A DNA stretch of 64,000 bases, taken from Bradyrhizobium sp. SRS-191. Lineage in GTDB: Bacteria; Pseudomonadota; Alphaproteobacteria; Rhizobiales; Xanthobacteraceae. Both the position numbers and the translations under genes were made by a program. The notes under the pieces are model-generated. The model did no database searches. It saw nothing but the letters and a program-made list of their open reading frames with translations, and was not told the DNA's origin. The stretch spans positions 587,534 to 651,533 of the forward strand of contig NZ_JANBVS010000002.1 of assembly GCF_024586915.1 (NCBI RefSeq). The letters run 5' to 3'. Positions 30,486-40,359 of this stretch are shown in pieces; position 1 is the stretch's first letter; every line of letters starts with the position of its first letter.

Positions 30486-32579
30486 ATGATCCAGGCCATT
30501 GTCTTTCTGCCGTTGCTGGGCGCGATCCTGGCCGGCCTGATCGCTGTGCTGGGGGCGCATGCGCGCCATCCGAGCGGCGACGAGGTCGAGCATCATCACG
30601 ACGACCATGGTCACGGCGTCGCCGACGCGCACGCGCATGCGCATGATGACCACGGCCATGACGATCACGGCCACGGCCACGACGACCATCATGTCGCCGA
30701 GCCGCCGGCGTCCGGCACCTGGGCCGCGCAGGCGATCACCACCGCGCTGCTGTTCGTCTCCGCCGCATTGTCCTGGGCGATGCTGGTCAGCGTTGGCTTC
30801 ATGCACCACGAAGCCGGCGTGAAGGAGCTGCTGCCCTGGATCAATTCCGGCGAGCTGCAGGTTTCCTGGGCGCTGCGCGTCGATACGCTGACCGCCGTGA
30901 TGCTGGTCGTGGTGACGAGCGTGTCCTCGCTCGTGCATCTCTATTCGATCGGCTACATGGACGAGGATCCGAACCGTCCGCGCTTCTTCGCCTATCTCTC
31001 GCTGTTCACCTTCGCGATGCTGATGCTGGTGACCGCGAACAACCTCGTGCAGCTGTTCTTCGGCTGGGAGGGCGTCGGTCTCGCCAGCTACCTGCTGATC
31101 GGCTTCTGGTTCCAGAAGCCGTCGGCCAACGCCGCCGCGATCAAGGCCTTCGTCGTCAACCGCGTCGGCGATTTCGGCTTCGCGCTCGGCATCTTCGCGA
31201 TTTTCCTGCTGACGAAGTCGACCGACTTCGAGACCATCTTCGCCGCCGCGCCGAGCATTGCCGGCAAGACGACCATCAACTTCCTCGGCTGGCATGCCGA
31301 CGCGCTGACGCTCACCTGCCTGCTGCTGTTCATGGGCGCGATGGGCAAGTCGGCGCAGTTTCTGCTGCACACCTGGCTGCCGGACGCGATGGAAGGTCCG
31401 ACCCCGGTCTCGGCGCTGATCCACGCCGCGACCATGGTCACCGCCGGCGTGTTCATGGTCGCGCGCCTGTCGCCGCTGTTCGAACTCGCGCCGAACGCGC
31501 AGGCCGTTGTGATGTTCTTCGGCGCCACCACCGCGTTCTTCGCGGCGACCGTCGGCCTCGTGCAGAACGACATCAAGCGCATCGTCGCCTATTCGACCTG
31601 CTCGCAGCTCGGCTACATGTTCGTGGCGATGGGAGCTGGGGCCTACTCGGTCGGCATGTTCCACCTGTTCACGCACGCCTTCTTCAAGGCGCTGCTGTTC
31701 CTAGGCTCCGGCTCGGTGATCTACGCGATGCATCACGAGCAGGACATCCGCAACATGGGCGGCCTGTGGAAGAAGATCCCGTATACCTTCGCGGTGATGA
31801 CCATCGGCACTCTGGCGCTGACCGGTTTCCCGGGCTTCGCCGGCTTCTTCTCCAAGGACGCGATCATCGAGGCCGCCTACGCCGCGCATAATCCGTTCGC
31901 GACCTATGCGTACTTCCTGACCATCGCAGCCGCCGGCCTGACCTCGTTCTACTCCTGGCGCCTGGTGTTCAAGACGTTCTTCGGCACGCCGCACGACCAG
32001 CATCACTATGATGCCGCCCACGAGAGCCCGATCTGGATGCTGATCCCGATCGGCGTGCTCGCGGCCGGCTCGATCCTGGCCGGCTTCCCCTTCAAGGGCC
32101 TGTTCACCGATCCCCATGGTGTCGAGCACTTCTTCGGCGAGTCGCTGAAGATGAACCCGCACATCCTGGAGGACATGGAGCATATGCCGTTCTGGCTGGG
32201 CCAGCTGCCCTTCATCATGATGGTCGGCGGCTTCGCGGTCTCCTACTTCTTCTACGTCAAACGTCCGGATATTCCGGAGGAGCTCGCCGCGCAGCAGCCG
32301 CTGCTCTACAAGTTCCTGCTGAACAAGTGGTACTTCGACGAGCTGTATGACCTGATCTTCGTCCGTCCGGCGAAGTGGCTCGGCCGCTTCCTCTGGAAGA
32401 AGGGCGACGGCTTCGTCATCGACGGGTTCGGTCCGGATGGCGTCTCGGCGCGGGTGCTCGACGTCACGCGCAACGTCGTCAAGATCCAGACCGGTTATCT
32501 CTATCACTATGCCTTTGCCATGCTGATCGGCGTCGCCGGCCTGATCACCTGGTTCATGTTCATGGGGGGCCAGCAATGA
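30486..32579 (+). CDS. nuoL: NADH-quinone oxidoreductase subunit L with His/Asp-rich insert
   Basis: Distal antiporter-like subunit (ND5) of complex I, with the long lateral helix at its C-terminus. Length 697 residues, somewhat above the usual 610-660. Proton-path blocks are conserved: [38 protein letters not shown], and [20 protein letters not shown]. Between the first and second membrane segments (residues 25-69) is a polar insert with 17 His and 10 Asp in 45 residues, which accounts for part of the extra length. It is probably exposed on one membrane face and could bind divalent metal ions. Overlaps nuoM by four bases. Confidence 0.96.
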   Translation: MIQAIVFLPLLGAILAGLIAVLGAHARHPSGDEVEHHHDDHGHGVADAHAHAHDDHGHDDHGHGHDDHHVAEPPASGTWAAQAITTALLFVSAALSWAMLVSVGFMHHEAGVKELLPWINSGELQVSWALRVDTLTAVMLVVVTSVSSLVHLYSIGYMDEDPNRPRFFAYLSLFTFAMLMLVTANNLVQLFFGWEGVGLASYLLIGFWFQKPSANAAAIKAFVVNRVGDFGFALGIFAIFLLTKSTDFETIFAAAPSIAGKTTINFLGWHADALTLTCLLLFMGAMGKSAQFLLHTWLPDAMEGPTPVSALIHAATMVTAGVFMVARLSPLFELAPNAQAVVMFFGATTAFFAATVGLVQNDIKRIVAYSTCSQLGYMFVAMGAGAYSVGMFHLFTHAFFKALLFLGSGSVIYAMHHEQDIRNMGGLWKKIPYTFAVMTIGTLALTGFPGFAGFFSKDAIIEAAYAAHNPFATYAYFLTIAAAGLTSFYSWRLVFKTFFGTPHDQHHYDAAHESPIWMLIPIGVLAAGSILAGFPFKGLFTDPHGVEHFFGESLKMNPHILEDMEHMPFWLGQLPFIMMVGGFAVSYFFYVKRPDIPEELAAQQPLLYKFLLNKWYFDELYDLIFVRPAKWLGRFLWKKGDGFVIDGFGPDGVSARVLDVTRNVVKIQTGYLYHYAFAMLIGVAGLITWFMFMGGQQ

Positions 32580-34084
32580 CCACCTGGCCGATTCTCTCCG
32601 TCGTCACCTTCCTGCCGCTCGTCGGCGCGCTGCTGATCTATCTGGTCCGCGGCGACGACGAGGCGGCCCAGCGCAATGCGCGCTGGATCGCGCTGTGGAC
32701 CACGCTGATCACCTTCGCGGTGTCGGTGATCCTGGTGCTGCGCTTCGATCCCGGCCAAACCGACTTCCAGTTCGTCGAGAAGTCGAACTGGCTGGCAGCC
32801 GGCATCAGCTATCACATGGGCGTCGACGGCATTTCGCTGCCGTTCGTGATCCTGACCACCGCCTTGATGCCGTTCTGCATCATGGCGAGCTGGAAGTCGG
32901 TCAAGAACCGCCTGCGCGAATACATGATGGCGTTCCTGATCCTGGAAACGCTGATGGTCGGCACGTTCTCGGCGCTCGACCTCGTGCTGTTCTACCTGTT
33001 CTTCGAGGGCGGCCTGATCCCGATGTTCCTGATCATCGGCGTCTGGGGTGGCCCGCGCCGGGTCTACGCGTCGTTCAAGTTCTTCCTCTACACGCTGCTC
33101 GGCTCGGTGCTGATGCTGCTCGCCATCATGGCGCTGTATTGGAACGCGGGCACGACCGACATCCCGACCTTGATGCACACGGCGGTGCCGCGGTCCTTGC
33201 AGACCTGGGCGTGGCTGGCGTTCTTCGCCTCCTTCGCGGTGAAGATGCCGATGTGGCCGGTGCACACCTGGCTGCCGGACGCGCACGTCGAGGCGCCGAC
33301 CGCCGGCTCGGTGATCCTGGCCGCGATCCTCTTGAAGATGGGCGGCTACGGCTTCCTGCGCTTCTCGCTGCCGATGTTCCCGCTGGCCTCGCACGACTTT
33401 GCCCCGCTGGTGTGGACGCTGTCGGCGATCGCGATCATCTACACCTCGCTGGTCGCGCTGATGCAGGAGGACATCAAGAAGCTCATTGCCTACTCGTCGG
33501 TGGCGCATATGGGCTTCGTGACGATGGGCATCTTCGCCGGCACCATGCAGGGCGTGGCCGGCGGCGTGTTCCAGATGATCTCGCACGGCATCGTCTCGGG
33601 CGCGCTGTTCCTCTGCGTCGGCGTCGTCTACGACCGCATGCATACCCGTGAGATCGCCGCCTATGGCGGCCTCGTCAACCGGATGCCCGTTTACGCGCTG
33701 GTGTTCATGGTGTTCACCATGGCCAATGTCGGTCTGCCCGGCACCTCCGGCTTCGTCGGCGAGTTCATGACCCTGCTCGGCACCTTCAAGGTGTCGATCC
33801 CGACGGCGTTCTTCGCCACCTTCGGCGTCATCCTGTCGGCCGGCTATGCGCTGTGGCTGTACCGCAAGGTGGTGTTCGGCGCGCTGACCAAGCCGTCGCT
33901 CGCGAGCATCAAGGACCTGACCTTGCGTGAAGGCGTGATCCTGTTTCCGCTGGTGGCGCTGACCATCCTGTTCGGCGTCTATCCGAAGCCGATCCTGGAC
34001 ATGTCGGCCGCCTCGGTGCAGCAGCTCGTCACCAACTACAATACCGCCGTGACGGCCGTGAAGGCCGCCGCGCTGCTCCAATGA
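32576..34084 (+). CDS. nuoM: NADH-quinone oxidoreductase subunit M
   Basis: Antiporter-like membrane subunit (ND4), 502 residues with about 14 membrane segments. Diagnostic blocks: [19 protein letters not shown] with the essential Glu, [19 protein letters not shown], and [17 protein letters not shown]. The ATG overlaps the nuoL stop. The frame reads open into nuoL upstream, but the start MTTWPILSV is the family start. Confidence 0.97.
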   Translation: MTTWPILSVVTFLPLVGALLIYLVRGDDEAAQRNARWIALWTTLITFAVSVILVLRFDPGQTDFQFVEKSNWLAAGISYHMGVDGISLPFVILTTALMPFCIMASWKSVKNRLREYMMAFLILETLMVGTFSALDLVLFYLFFEGGLIPMFLIIGVWGGPRRVYASFKFFLYTLLGSVLMLLAIMALYWNAGTTDIPTLMHTAVPRSLQTWAWLAFFASFAVKMPMWPVHTWLPDAHVEAPTAGSVILAAILLKMGGYGFLRFSLPMFPLASHDFAPLVWTLSAIAIIYTSLVALMQEDIKKLIAYSSVAHMGFVTMGIFAGTMQGVAGGVFQMISHGIVSGALFLCVGVVYDRMHTREIAAYGGLVNRMPVYALVFMVFTMANVGLPGTSGFVGEFMTLLGTFKVSIPTAFFATFGVILSAGYALWLYRKVVFGALTKPSLASIKDLTLREGVILFPLVALTILFGVYPKPILDMSAASVQQLVTNYNTAVTAVKAAALLQ

Positions 34085-34112
34085 TGAGACCCTTGGGGTC
34101 GGGACAGAGACG

Positions 34113-35540
34113 ATGATCGAGAATCTTGGGCCTCAGCTTTGGGTGGTGCTGCCGGAGCTGCTGCTGGCCTTGGGGGCCATGGCGCTGTTGATGCTGGGTG
34201 CGTTTCGCGGGCAGGGGGCGACGGGGATCGTCACCGGCCTTGCGGTCGCTCTGCTGATCGTGGTCGGCATCCTGGTGCTGAGGCAGCCGGTCGGCCAGGC
34301 CTTCGGCGGCAGCTTCATCGCCGACGGCTATGCGCGCTTCCTGAAGATCCTGGCGATCATCGGCTCGGTGGCGACGCTGGTGATGTCGGTCGAGTTCCTG
34401 TCCTCGCCCGACCGGCGCATCTTCGAATACGCGATCCTGGTGCTGCTCTCGACCTTGGGCATGCTGGTCCTGATCTCGGCCGGTGACCTGATCGCGCTCT
34501 ATCTCGGCCTCGAGCTGATGTCGCTGGCGCTCTACGTCGTCGCCGCCAGCCATCGCGACAACGTCAAGTCGACCGAAGCCGGCCTGAAGTACTTCGTGCT
34601 CGGCGCGCTGTCCTCGGGCATGCTGCTCTACGGCGCCTCGCTGATCTACGGCTTCACCGGAACGGTGAACTTCGCCGGCATCGCGGCGGCGACCAAGACC
34701 GGCGGCGTCGGCGTCATCTTCGGCCTTGTCTTCCTGTTCGCCGGCATGTGCTTCAAGGTCTCGGCGGTGCCGTTCCACATGTGGACGCCGGACGTCTATG
34801 AAGGCGCGCCGACCCCGGTCACCGCGTTCTTCGCCTCGGCGCCGAAGGTCGCCGCGCTCGCGGTGTTCGCCCGCGTCGCGTTGACCGCGTTCCCCGGCAT
34901 CACCTTCCAGTGGCAGCAGATCGTCGTGTTCGTCTCGATCGCCTCGATGGCGCTCGGCTCGTTTGCCGCGATCGGCCAGACCAACATCAAGCGCCTGATG
35001 GCCTATTCGTCGATCGGCCATATGGGCTTCGCACTGGTCGGCCTCGCCGCCGGCACGGTCGAGGGCGCGCAGGGCGTGCTGACCTACATCGCGATCTATG
35101 TCGCGATGACGCTGGGCTCGTTCGCGGTGATCATGGCGATCAAGCGCAACGGCCAGTCGTTCGAGAAGATCAGCGATTTCGCAGGTCTCTCGCGCACCAA
35201 TCCGCTCCTCGCCTTCATGTTCGCGATGCTGCTGTTCTCGCTGGCCGGCGTTCCGCCGCTCGCGGGCTTCTTCGCCAAGTGGTACGTGTTCGTCGCCGCG
35301 ATCAAGGGCGGGCTGTTCACGCTGTCGGTGATCGGTGTGCTCACCAGCGTTGTGGGCGCCTACTATTATCTGCTCATCGTCAAGACGATGTATTTCGACG
35401 AGCCTCTCGCCACGGTCGATCCGGTTCGGATCGAGCTGCGCACCGTGCTCGCGATCTCCGGCATCTTCAACATCCTGTTCTTCGCCTATCCCGGCCCGCT
35501 GGTCAGCGCCGCCGCGGCCGCGGCGAAGTCGCTGTTCTAA
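34113..35540 (+). CDS. nuoN: NADH-quinone oxidoreductase subunit N
   Basis: Antiporter-like membrane subunit (ND2), 475 residues with about 14 membrane segments. Seen: [19 protein letters not shown] with the key Glu, [20 protein letters not shown], and [19 protein letters not shown]. It completes the 14 core subunits. birA begins at the base after its stop codon, so transcription almost certainly continues. Confidence 0.97.
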   Translation: MIENLGPQLWVVLPELLLALGAMALLMLGAFRGQGATGIVTGLAVALLIVVGILVLRQPVGQAFGGSFIADGYARFLKILAIIGSVATLVMSVEFLSSPDRRIFEYAILVLLSTLGMLVLISAGDLIALYLGLELMSLALYVVAASHRDNVKSTEAGLKYFVLGALSSGMLLYGASLIYGFTGTVNFAGIAAATKTGGVGVIFGLVFLFAGMCFKVSAVPFHMWTPDVYEGAPTPVTAFFASAPKVAALAVFARVALTAFPGITFQWQQIVVFVSIASMALGSFAAIGQTNIKRLMAYSSIGHMGFALVGLAAGTVEGAQGVLTYIAIYVAMTLGSFAVIMAIKRNGQSFEKISDFAGLSRTNPLLAFMFAMLLFSLAGVPPLAGFFAKWYVFVAAIKGGLFTLSVIGVLTSVVGAYYYLLIVKTMYFDEPLATVDPVRIELRTVLAISGIFNILFFAYPGPLVSAAAAAAKSLF

Positions 35541-36347
35541 ATGTCATTTGCTCTCGGGGCCCGTGCCGCTGCCAGCGGCTACGGGCTCGTCGTCTTCGAT
35601 CAGGCCGGCTCGACCAATATCGAGGCCCTCACCGCCGCGCGTCAGGGGGCCAGGGCGAGCTGGTTCGTCACCACGGAGCAGACGGCCGGACGTGGCCGCC
35701 GCCAGCGGCCGTGGATCGCGCCACGCGGCAATCTGGCGTCCTCGGTCCTCGAAGTGCTCAATGTCGCGCCGGCCGTCGCCGCGACCCTCGGCTTCGCCGC
35801 CTGCCTCGCAATCTCCAGCGCTTTGCGACAGGTCAGCCGTGAGGCTGTGCTGCGGTCCGGTGGCAGTTCAAACCTCGATTTCTCGGTGAAATGGCCTAAC
35901 GACGTGCTCGCCGGCGGCAGCAAGATCGTGGGCATGCTGCTGGAAGCGGAGCAAGTGTCCGGCGGGCTCGCGGTCGTCGCCGGCATCGGAACCAATGTGG
36001 TGGCAGCGCCGACCGATACCCCGACACCGGCGGTCTCGCTGCGGGACCTCGGAGTGGAGGTCAGCGCCGAGGATCTGTTCACCGCGCTGTCCGACAGCTG
36101 GGTCGAATACTTCGGCATCTGGAATGAGGGGCGCGGCTTTGGCGACATCCGAAAGCTGTGGCTGGAGCGGGCGGCTGGCCTTGGTCAGCCCGTCGCCATC
36201 AGGTCCGGACATGCTATCATCGAGGGGATTTTCGACACGATCGACGAACAGGGTTGTATGCTGGTGCGGACCGCGGAGGGACGATTGGAGCCGATCACGG
36301 CCGGTGATGTTCATTTCGGCTCGGTCGCATCCAAAGGAGCGGTCTAG
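35541..36347 (+). CDS. birA: Biotin--[acetyl-CoA-carboxylase] ligase, catalytic-only type
   Basis: Transfers biotin to the carrier domain of acetyl-CoA carboxylase via biotinyl-AMP. In 268 residues, GRGRRQRPW at 50-58 is the biotin/ATP loop and KWPNDVLAGGSKIV at 117-130 the catalytic block; a small C-terminal SH3-like domain follows. The N-terminal winged helix found in bifunctional BirA repressors is missing, so it should not repress biotin genes. It starts directly after the nuoN stop and ends directly before rnj, an arrangement I recognise from other alphaproteobacteria. Confidence 0.94.
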   Translation: MSFALGARAAASGYGLVVFDQAGSTNIEALTAARQGARASWFVTTEQTAGRGRRQRPWIAPRGNLASSVLEVLNVAPAVAATLGFAACLAISSALRQVSREAVLRSGGSSNLDFSVKWPNDVLAGGSKIVGMLLEAEQVSGGLAVVAGIGTNVVAAPTDTPTPAVSLRDLGVEVSAEDLFTALSDSWVEYFGIWNEGRGFGDIRKLWLERAAGLGQPVAIRSGHAIIEGIFDTIDEQGCMLVRTAEGRLEPITAGDVHFGSVASKGAV

Positions 36348-38018
36348 ATGGCGCGTCCCGACGAACTGACATTTGCGCCGCTCGGCGGCGTTGGCGAGAT
36401 CGGCATGAACCTGTCGATCTACGGCCTCGGCAATCGCCACCAGCGCTCCTGGCTTGCGATCGATCTGGGCGTGTCCTTTGGCGACGAGGAGCATCTGCCG
36501 GGTATCGATCTGATCATGCCCGACGTGAGCTTCCTGGAGAAGGAAGGCAAGAACCTCGTCGGCCTGGTGCTGACGCACGCGCATGAGGACCATTTCGGCG
36601 CCATCATCGATCTCTGGCCGCGGCTGAAATGCCCGATCTACGCGACCAAGTTCAGCGCCGCGCTGTTCGAGGCCAAGTGCGAGGCCGAGCGGCTTCCCGC
36701 CAAGATCCCGGTCAAGGTGATCCCGTCGGGCGGGCGCGTCGACATCGGCCCGTTCAACGTCGAGTTCATCCCGGTCGCGCATTCGATTCCGGAATCGCAT
36801 GCGCTGGCGATCCACACCGAGGTCGGGACGGTGCTGCACACCGGCGACTGGAAGATTGATCCGACGCCGGTGCTGGGCGCGCCGACCGACGAGAAGCGGC
36901 TGCGCGAGCTCGGCGATGCCGGGCTGCTCGCGCTGATCGGTGACTCCACCAATGCCGTGCGCGAGGGGCGGTCCCCGTCCGAGGCCGAGGTTGCCAAGAC
37001 GCTCACCGCGCTGGTGAAGGAAGCCAGGGGGCGCGTCGCCGTCACCACGTTTGCCTCCAACGTCGCGCGCATTCGCGCCGTCGCCGACGCCGCGCGCGAA
37101 GCCGAGCGCGAGGTCGTCATCGTCGGCCGCGCCATGGAGCGCGTCGTGCAGGTCGCGCGCGAGACCGGCTATCTCGAGGGCGTGCAGAATTTCCGCGGTA
37201 TGGATCTGTACGGCCACTTCCCGGCCGACAAGGTCCTGGCGCTGTGCACCGGCAGCCAGGGCGAGCCGCGCGCGGCGCTGGCGCGCATCGCCAATGACGA
37301 TCATCCGCTCGTGACGCTGAACAAGGGCGACACCGTCATCTTCTCCTCACGGACCATCCCCGGCAACGAGAAGGCGGTCGGCGCCGTCATCAACGGCCTG
37401 GTGCAGCAGGGCATCGAGATCATCACCGACCGCAACCATCTGGTCCATGTCTCCGGCCATCCCCGGCGCGACGAACTGCGCGACATGATCGCCTGGACGC
37501 GGCCGCAGCTCCTGATCCCCGTTCACGGCGAAGCGCTGCATCTGCATGAGCACGCGCGGCTGGCGCGCGCCTGCGGCGTGCCGAAGGTGATCACCTGCCG
37601 CAACGGCGATCTCGTCAAGCTCGGCCCCGGCGATCCCGGGATCATCGATCAGTTGCCGGCAGGACGCCTCTACAAGGACGGCACCATCCTCGAGGATTCG
37701 AAGTCGCGCGCCGTCGTCGAGCGGCGCAAGATGAGCTTCGCCGGCTGCATCTTCGTGGCCATGGCCGTCACCGAGAAGGGCGAGCTGGCCGATGACCCCG
37801 AGGTCGACATGGTCGGCATCCCCGAGAAGACGACGGCCGGCGAGCAGATGGACGACATCGTCTTCGACGCTGTTGTCTCGACCTTCGAAGGCCTGCCGCG
37901 CGCGCGCCGGCGCGATCCCGATGCCGCCGCGGAGTCGGTGCGGCGTGCCGTGCGGTCCGCCGTCAACGAGCAGTGGGGCAAGAAGCCGATCTGCCTCGTT
38001 CACGTCTTGGAAGTCTGA
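36348..38018 (+). CDS. rnj: Ribonuclease J
   Basis: Metallo-beta-lactamase-fold RNase with endo- and 5'-exonuclease activity, used for mRNA turnover and 23S rRNA maturation in alphaproteobacteria. In 556 residues the zinc motif is HAHEDH at 77-82. The beta-CASP domain contains NFRGMDLYGHFPADK and CTGSQGEPRAALARI. HVSGHPRRDELRDM and LIPVHGEALHLHEHA supply later ligands. It begins at the base after the birA stop, within GGAGCGG-type leader sequence. The C-terminal domain is full length. Confidence 0.96.
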   Translation: MARPDELTFAPLGGVGEIGMNLSIYGLGNRHQRSWLAIDLGVSFGDEEHLPGIDLIMPDVSFLEKEGKNLVGLVLTHAHEDHFGAIIDLWPRLKCPIYATKFSAALFEAKCEAERLPAKIPVKVIPSGGRVDIGPFNVEFIPVAHSIPESHALAIHTEVGTVLHTGDWKIDPTPVLGAPTDEKRLRELGDAGLLALIGDSTNAVREGRSPSEAEVAKTLTALVKEARGRVAVTTFASNVARIRAVADAAREAEREVVIVGRAMERVVQVARETGYLEGVQNFRGMDLYGHFPADKVLALCTGSQGEPRAALARIANDDHPLVTLNKGDTVIFSSRTIPGNEKAVGAVINGLVQQGIEIITDRNHLVHVSGHPRRDELRDMIAWTRPQLLIPVHGEALHLHEHARLARACGVPKVITCRNGDLVKLGPGDPGIIDQLPAGRLYKDGTILEDSKSRAVVERRKMSFAGCIFVAMAVTEKGELADDPEVDMVGIPEKTTAGEQMDDIVFDAVVSTFEGLPRARRRDPDAAAESVRRAVRSAVNEQWGKKPICLVHVLEV

Positions 38019-38081
38019 GTATTGGAAGTCTGAGCACGCAAGGCCGATTCAACGGCCGGGGATCAAAGAGTGGAGGATGTC

Positions 38082-38486
38082 ATGCTGGGCCGGCTGAACC
38101 ACGTCGCCATCGCGGTCAAGGACGCCGAGAAGGCGGCAAAGATCTACGGCGCGGCATTCGGCGCTGAGATCTCCGCGCCGCTGCCGCTGCCGGATCACGG
38201 CGTCATCACGGTGTTCGTGACCTTGCCCAACACCAAGATCGAGTTCATCCAGCCGCTCGGCGAGGCCTCGCCGATCGCGAAGTTTCTCGAGCGCAACGCC
38301 GATGGCGGTATTCACCATGTCTGCTACGAGGTGCCCGACATCATCGCTTCGCGCGACACGCTGATCAAGGAAGGTGCCCGCGTGCTCGGCGACGGGCTGC
38401 CGCGCATCGGCGCGCATGGCAAGCCGGTGCTGTTCCTGCATCCGAAGGATTTCTCCGGCGCGCTCGTCGAGATCGAGCAGGCCTGA
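38082..38486 (+). CDS. mce: Methylmalonyl-CoA epimerase
   Basis: Glyoxalase-fold enzyme that interconverts the 2R and 2S epimers of methylmalonyl-CoA during propionyl-CoA use. Length 134 residues with two VOC half-domains. Metal ligands are recognisable: LNHVAIAV (His) at the start, TKIEFIQPLG, GIHHVCYEV (His) and a Glu in ALVEIEQA. GGAGG with a five-base spacer sets the ATG at 38082; a GTG at 38070 is less likely. It lies in the nuo-birA-rnj-mce row. Confidence 0.93.
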   Translation: MLGRLNHVAIAVKDAEKAAKIYGAAFGAEISAPLPLPDHGVITVFVTLPNTKIEFIQPLGEASPIAKFLERNADGGIHHVCYEVPDIIASRDTLIKEGARVLGDGLPRIGAHGKPVLFLHPKDFSGALVEIEQA

Positions 38487-38501
38487 GGCAGCGGGACGAT
38501 C

Positions 38502-38777
38502 ATGGTCTATACGATCTCAACCTGGCTCGCGATCTACTTCGTGTTGTGGTGGGTCACCCTGTTCGTGACGCTGCCGTTCGGCGTCCGCAGCCAGCACGAG
38601 ACCGGCGGCGCCGCGCCCGGCACCGATCCCGGCGCGCCGACGATCAGCCTGATGGGACGCCGCCTGATCTGGACCACGGTGCTGTCGGCCGTGATCTTCG
38701 GCCTCGCGCTCGCAGCCTATCAGGCCGGCTATCTCAGCATCGAGCGGCTCTCGAAGCTGATGGGACTCCCGTTCTAG
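38502..38777 (+). CDS. DUF1467-family membrane protein
   Basis: A 91-residue protein with two membrane segments, about 7-28 (TWLAIYFVLWWVTLFVTLPF) and 54-74 (IWTTVLSAVIFGLALAAYQA), separated by a short hydrophilic loop RSQHETGGAAPGTDPGAP. This matches the DUF1467 family found next to mce in many alphaproteobacteria; the function is unknown. It is the last gene before a strong terminator, so it ends the long nuo-led transcription unit or a sub-operon of it. Confidence 0.85.
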   Translation: MVYTISTWLAIYFVLWWVTLFVTLPFGVRSQHETGGAAPGTDPGAPTISLMGRRLIWTTVLSAVIFGLALAAYQAGYLSIERLSKLMGLPF

Positions 38778-38806
38778 CCGCTTGCGTCGCACAACATCCC
38801 GACGAA

Positions 38807-38836
38807 GCCGATGCGCGGACGCGCGTCGGCTTTTTT
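38807..38836 (+). terminator. Rho-independent terminator after the DUF1467 gene
   Basis: GCCGATGCGCG-GA-CGCGCGTCGGC with one T-G pair folds into a long GC stem, followed by TTTTTT. It lies 29 bases after the DUF1467 stop and 41 before the mtnK start. Confidence 0.92.
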
Positions 38837-38876
38837 GCTATAGGAGGCGACAACAAGATCGACAGGGAGGTCGCGC

Positions 38877-40178
38877 GTGACGACATCGGCCGCAGCCGGG
38901 CAGGGGACGCCGCCGGGCTATCGCATTCTCAATGAAACGGATCTTCGCCGCACACTCGCGGCCACACCGGCGGTCGCAGCCCAACTCGGCGGACCGGCCG
39001 AGAACTGGGAGATCACCGAGGTCGGCGACGGCAATCTCAATCTCGTCTTCATCGTCAAGGGATCGACCGGCGGTCTCGCGGTGAAGCAGGCGCTGCCTTA
39101 CGTGCGCCTGGTCGGCGAGAGCTGGCCGTTGCCTTTGTCACGCGCTCACTATGAGCATCTGGCGCTGACGCATCAGAACCGTCTCGCATCCGGCCTGGTA
39201 CCGGCGATCGTGCATCATGATCCGGCGCTGGCGCTGACCGCGATGGAGCTGCTCGAGCCGCATATCATCATGCGCAAGGGCCTGGTTGCCGGCACGATCT
39301 ATCCGGGCTTCGTCGAGCACATCACGACCTTCATGGCGCGGACGCTGTTCTTCTCGTCCGATCTCGCGCTCTCGGCCGCTGCGAAGAAGGACGCGATCGC
39401 AAGCTTCGCCGGCAACCACGCGCTGTGCAAGATCACCGAGGATCTGATCTTCACCGATCCCTATCGCATTGCCGAGCAGAACCGCTGGACCGCGCCCTGG
39501 CTCGACGCGACCGCGGCGGACATTCGCGCCGATCTCGATTTGCACGTCGCGGTCTCGCGGTTGAAGCTCAAGTTCCTGTCGCGTGCCGAGGCGCTGATCC
39601 ATGGCGATCTGCATACGGGATCGATCATGGTGACGGACACCGAAACCAAGGTGATTGATCCTGAGTTCGCCTTCTATGGCCCGATGGGATTCGACGTCGG
39701 CGCCGTTCTCGCCAACCTGCTGATGGCCTATTTCGCCTCGGCCGGGCACGAGCAGTCGCACGGCGACAGGGAGGCGTTCGAGAGCTGGGTGCTGGGCACG
39801 GTGGATGAGGTGTGGAGCGGCTTCGTTCGCAAATTCCTGGCGCTGTGGCGAAGCGAGGCGACAGGCGATGCCTATCCGTTATCGCTGTTTCCCGGCGAGG
39901 CAGGCGCCACGCGGCTCGAGGCCGAACGTCAGGCCTATCTGGCGAGGCTGTTCCAGGACGCCATCGGCTTCACGGCGGCGAAGATCATCCGCCGCATCCT
40001 GGGCCTGGCGCACAACATCGATTTCGAGTTGATCGAGGATACGAGGCAGCGCGCGACGTGCGAGGCGCGGGCGCTGCGCCTGGCGCGCACGCTGATGGTC
40101 GAGACGGCTTCATTCACAACCATCGGCGCGGTGACGAAGGCCGCGCGCGAGCTGCGGCATTGGCAGCCGGAGTTTTGA
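38877..40178 (+). CDS. mtnK: S-methyl-5-thioribose kinase
   Basis: Phosphorylates 5-methylthioribose in the methionine salvage pathway. In 433 residues the kinase fold shows GDGNLNLVFIV at 50-60 (nucleotide loop), the catalytic HGDLHTGSI at 242-250, and DPEFAFYGPMGFDVGAVLANL from 261, which is specific for MtnK within the aminoglycoside-phosphotransferase-like superfamily. It begins with GTG at 38877, six bases after GGGAGG. No mtnA or other methionine salvage genes are near, so it is an isolated pathway member in this window. Confidence 0.93.
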   Translation: MTTSAAAGQGTPPGYRILNETDLRRTLAATPAVAAQLGGPAENWEITEVGDGNLNLVFIVKGSTGGLAVKQALPYVRLVGESWPLPLSRAHYEHLALTHQNRLASGLVPAIVHHDPALALTAMELLEPHIIMRKGLVAGTIYPGFVEHITTFMARTLFFSSDLALSAAAKKDAIASFAGNHALCKITEDLIFTDPYRIAEQNRWTAPWLDATAADIRADLDLHVAVSRLKLKFLSRAEALIHGDLHTGSIMVTDTETKVIDPEFAFYGPMGFDVGAVLANLLMAYFASAGHEQSHGDREAFESWVLGTVDEVWSGFVRKFLALWRSEATGDAYPLSLFPGEAGATRLEAERQAYLARLFQDAIGFTAAKIIRRILGLAHNIDFELIEDTRQRATCEARALRLARTLMVETASFTTIGAVTKAARELRHWQPEF

Positions 40179-40359
40179 CCTGTCGGTGTTAGTCCGGCGG
40201 AGCACAACGCTCACTCGGCCATGACGTGGCGGAGGCTGCGCTTGCCCTGGCCATAAACGACGCGGCCGCCGATCCCGCCGGAGGACCGGTGGCCTCTGCC
40301 TTTCGGCGAGGGGCGGAATCAAATACCGTCACGCCCAATCTGCAATTTCAGGTGGCGCA

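Noticed and set aside
38778..38876. SAM-type riboswitch before mtnK
   Set aside because: The 99-base leader holds only the terminator of the previous gene and a ribosome site; no SAM aptamer-like pairing could be traced.
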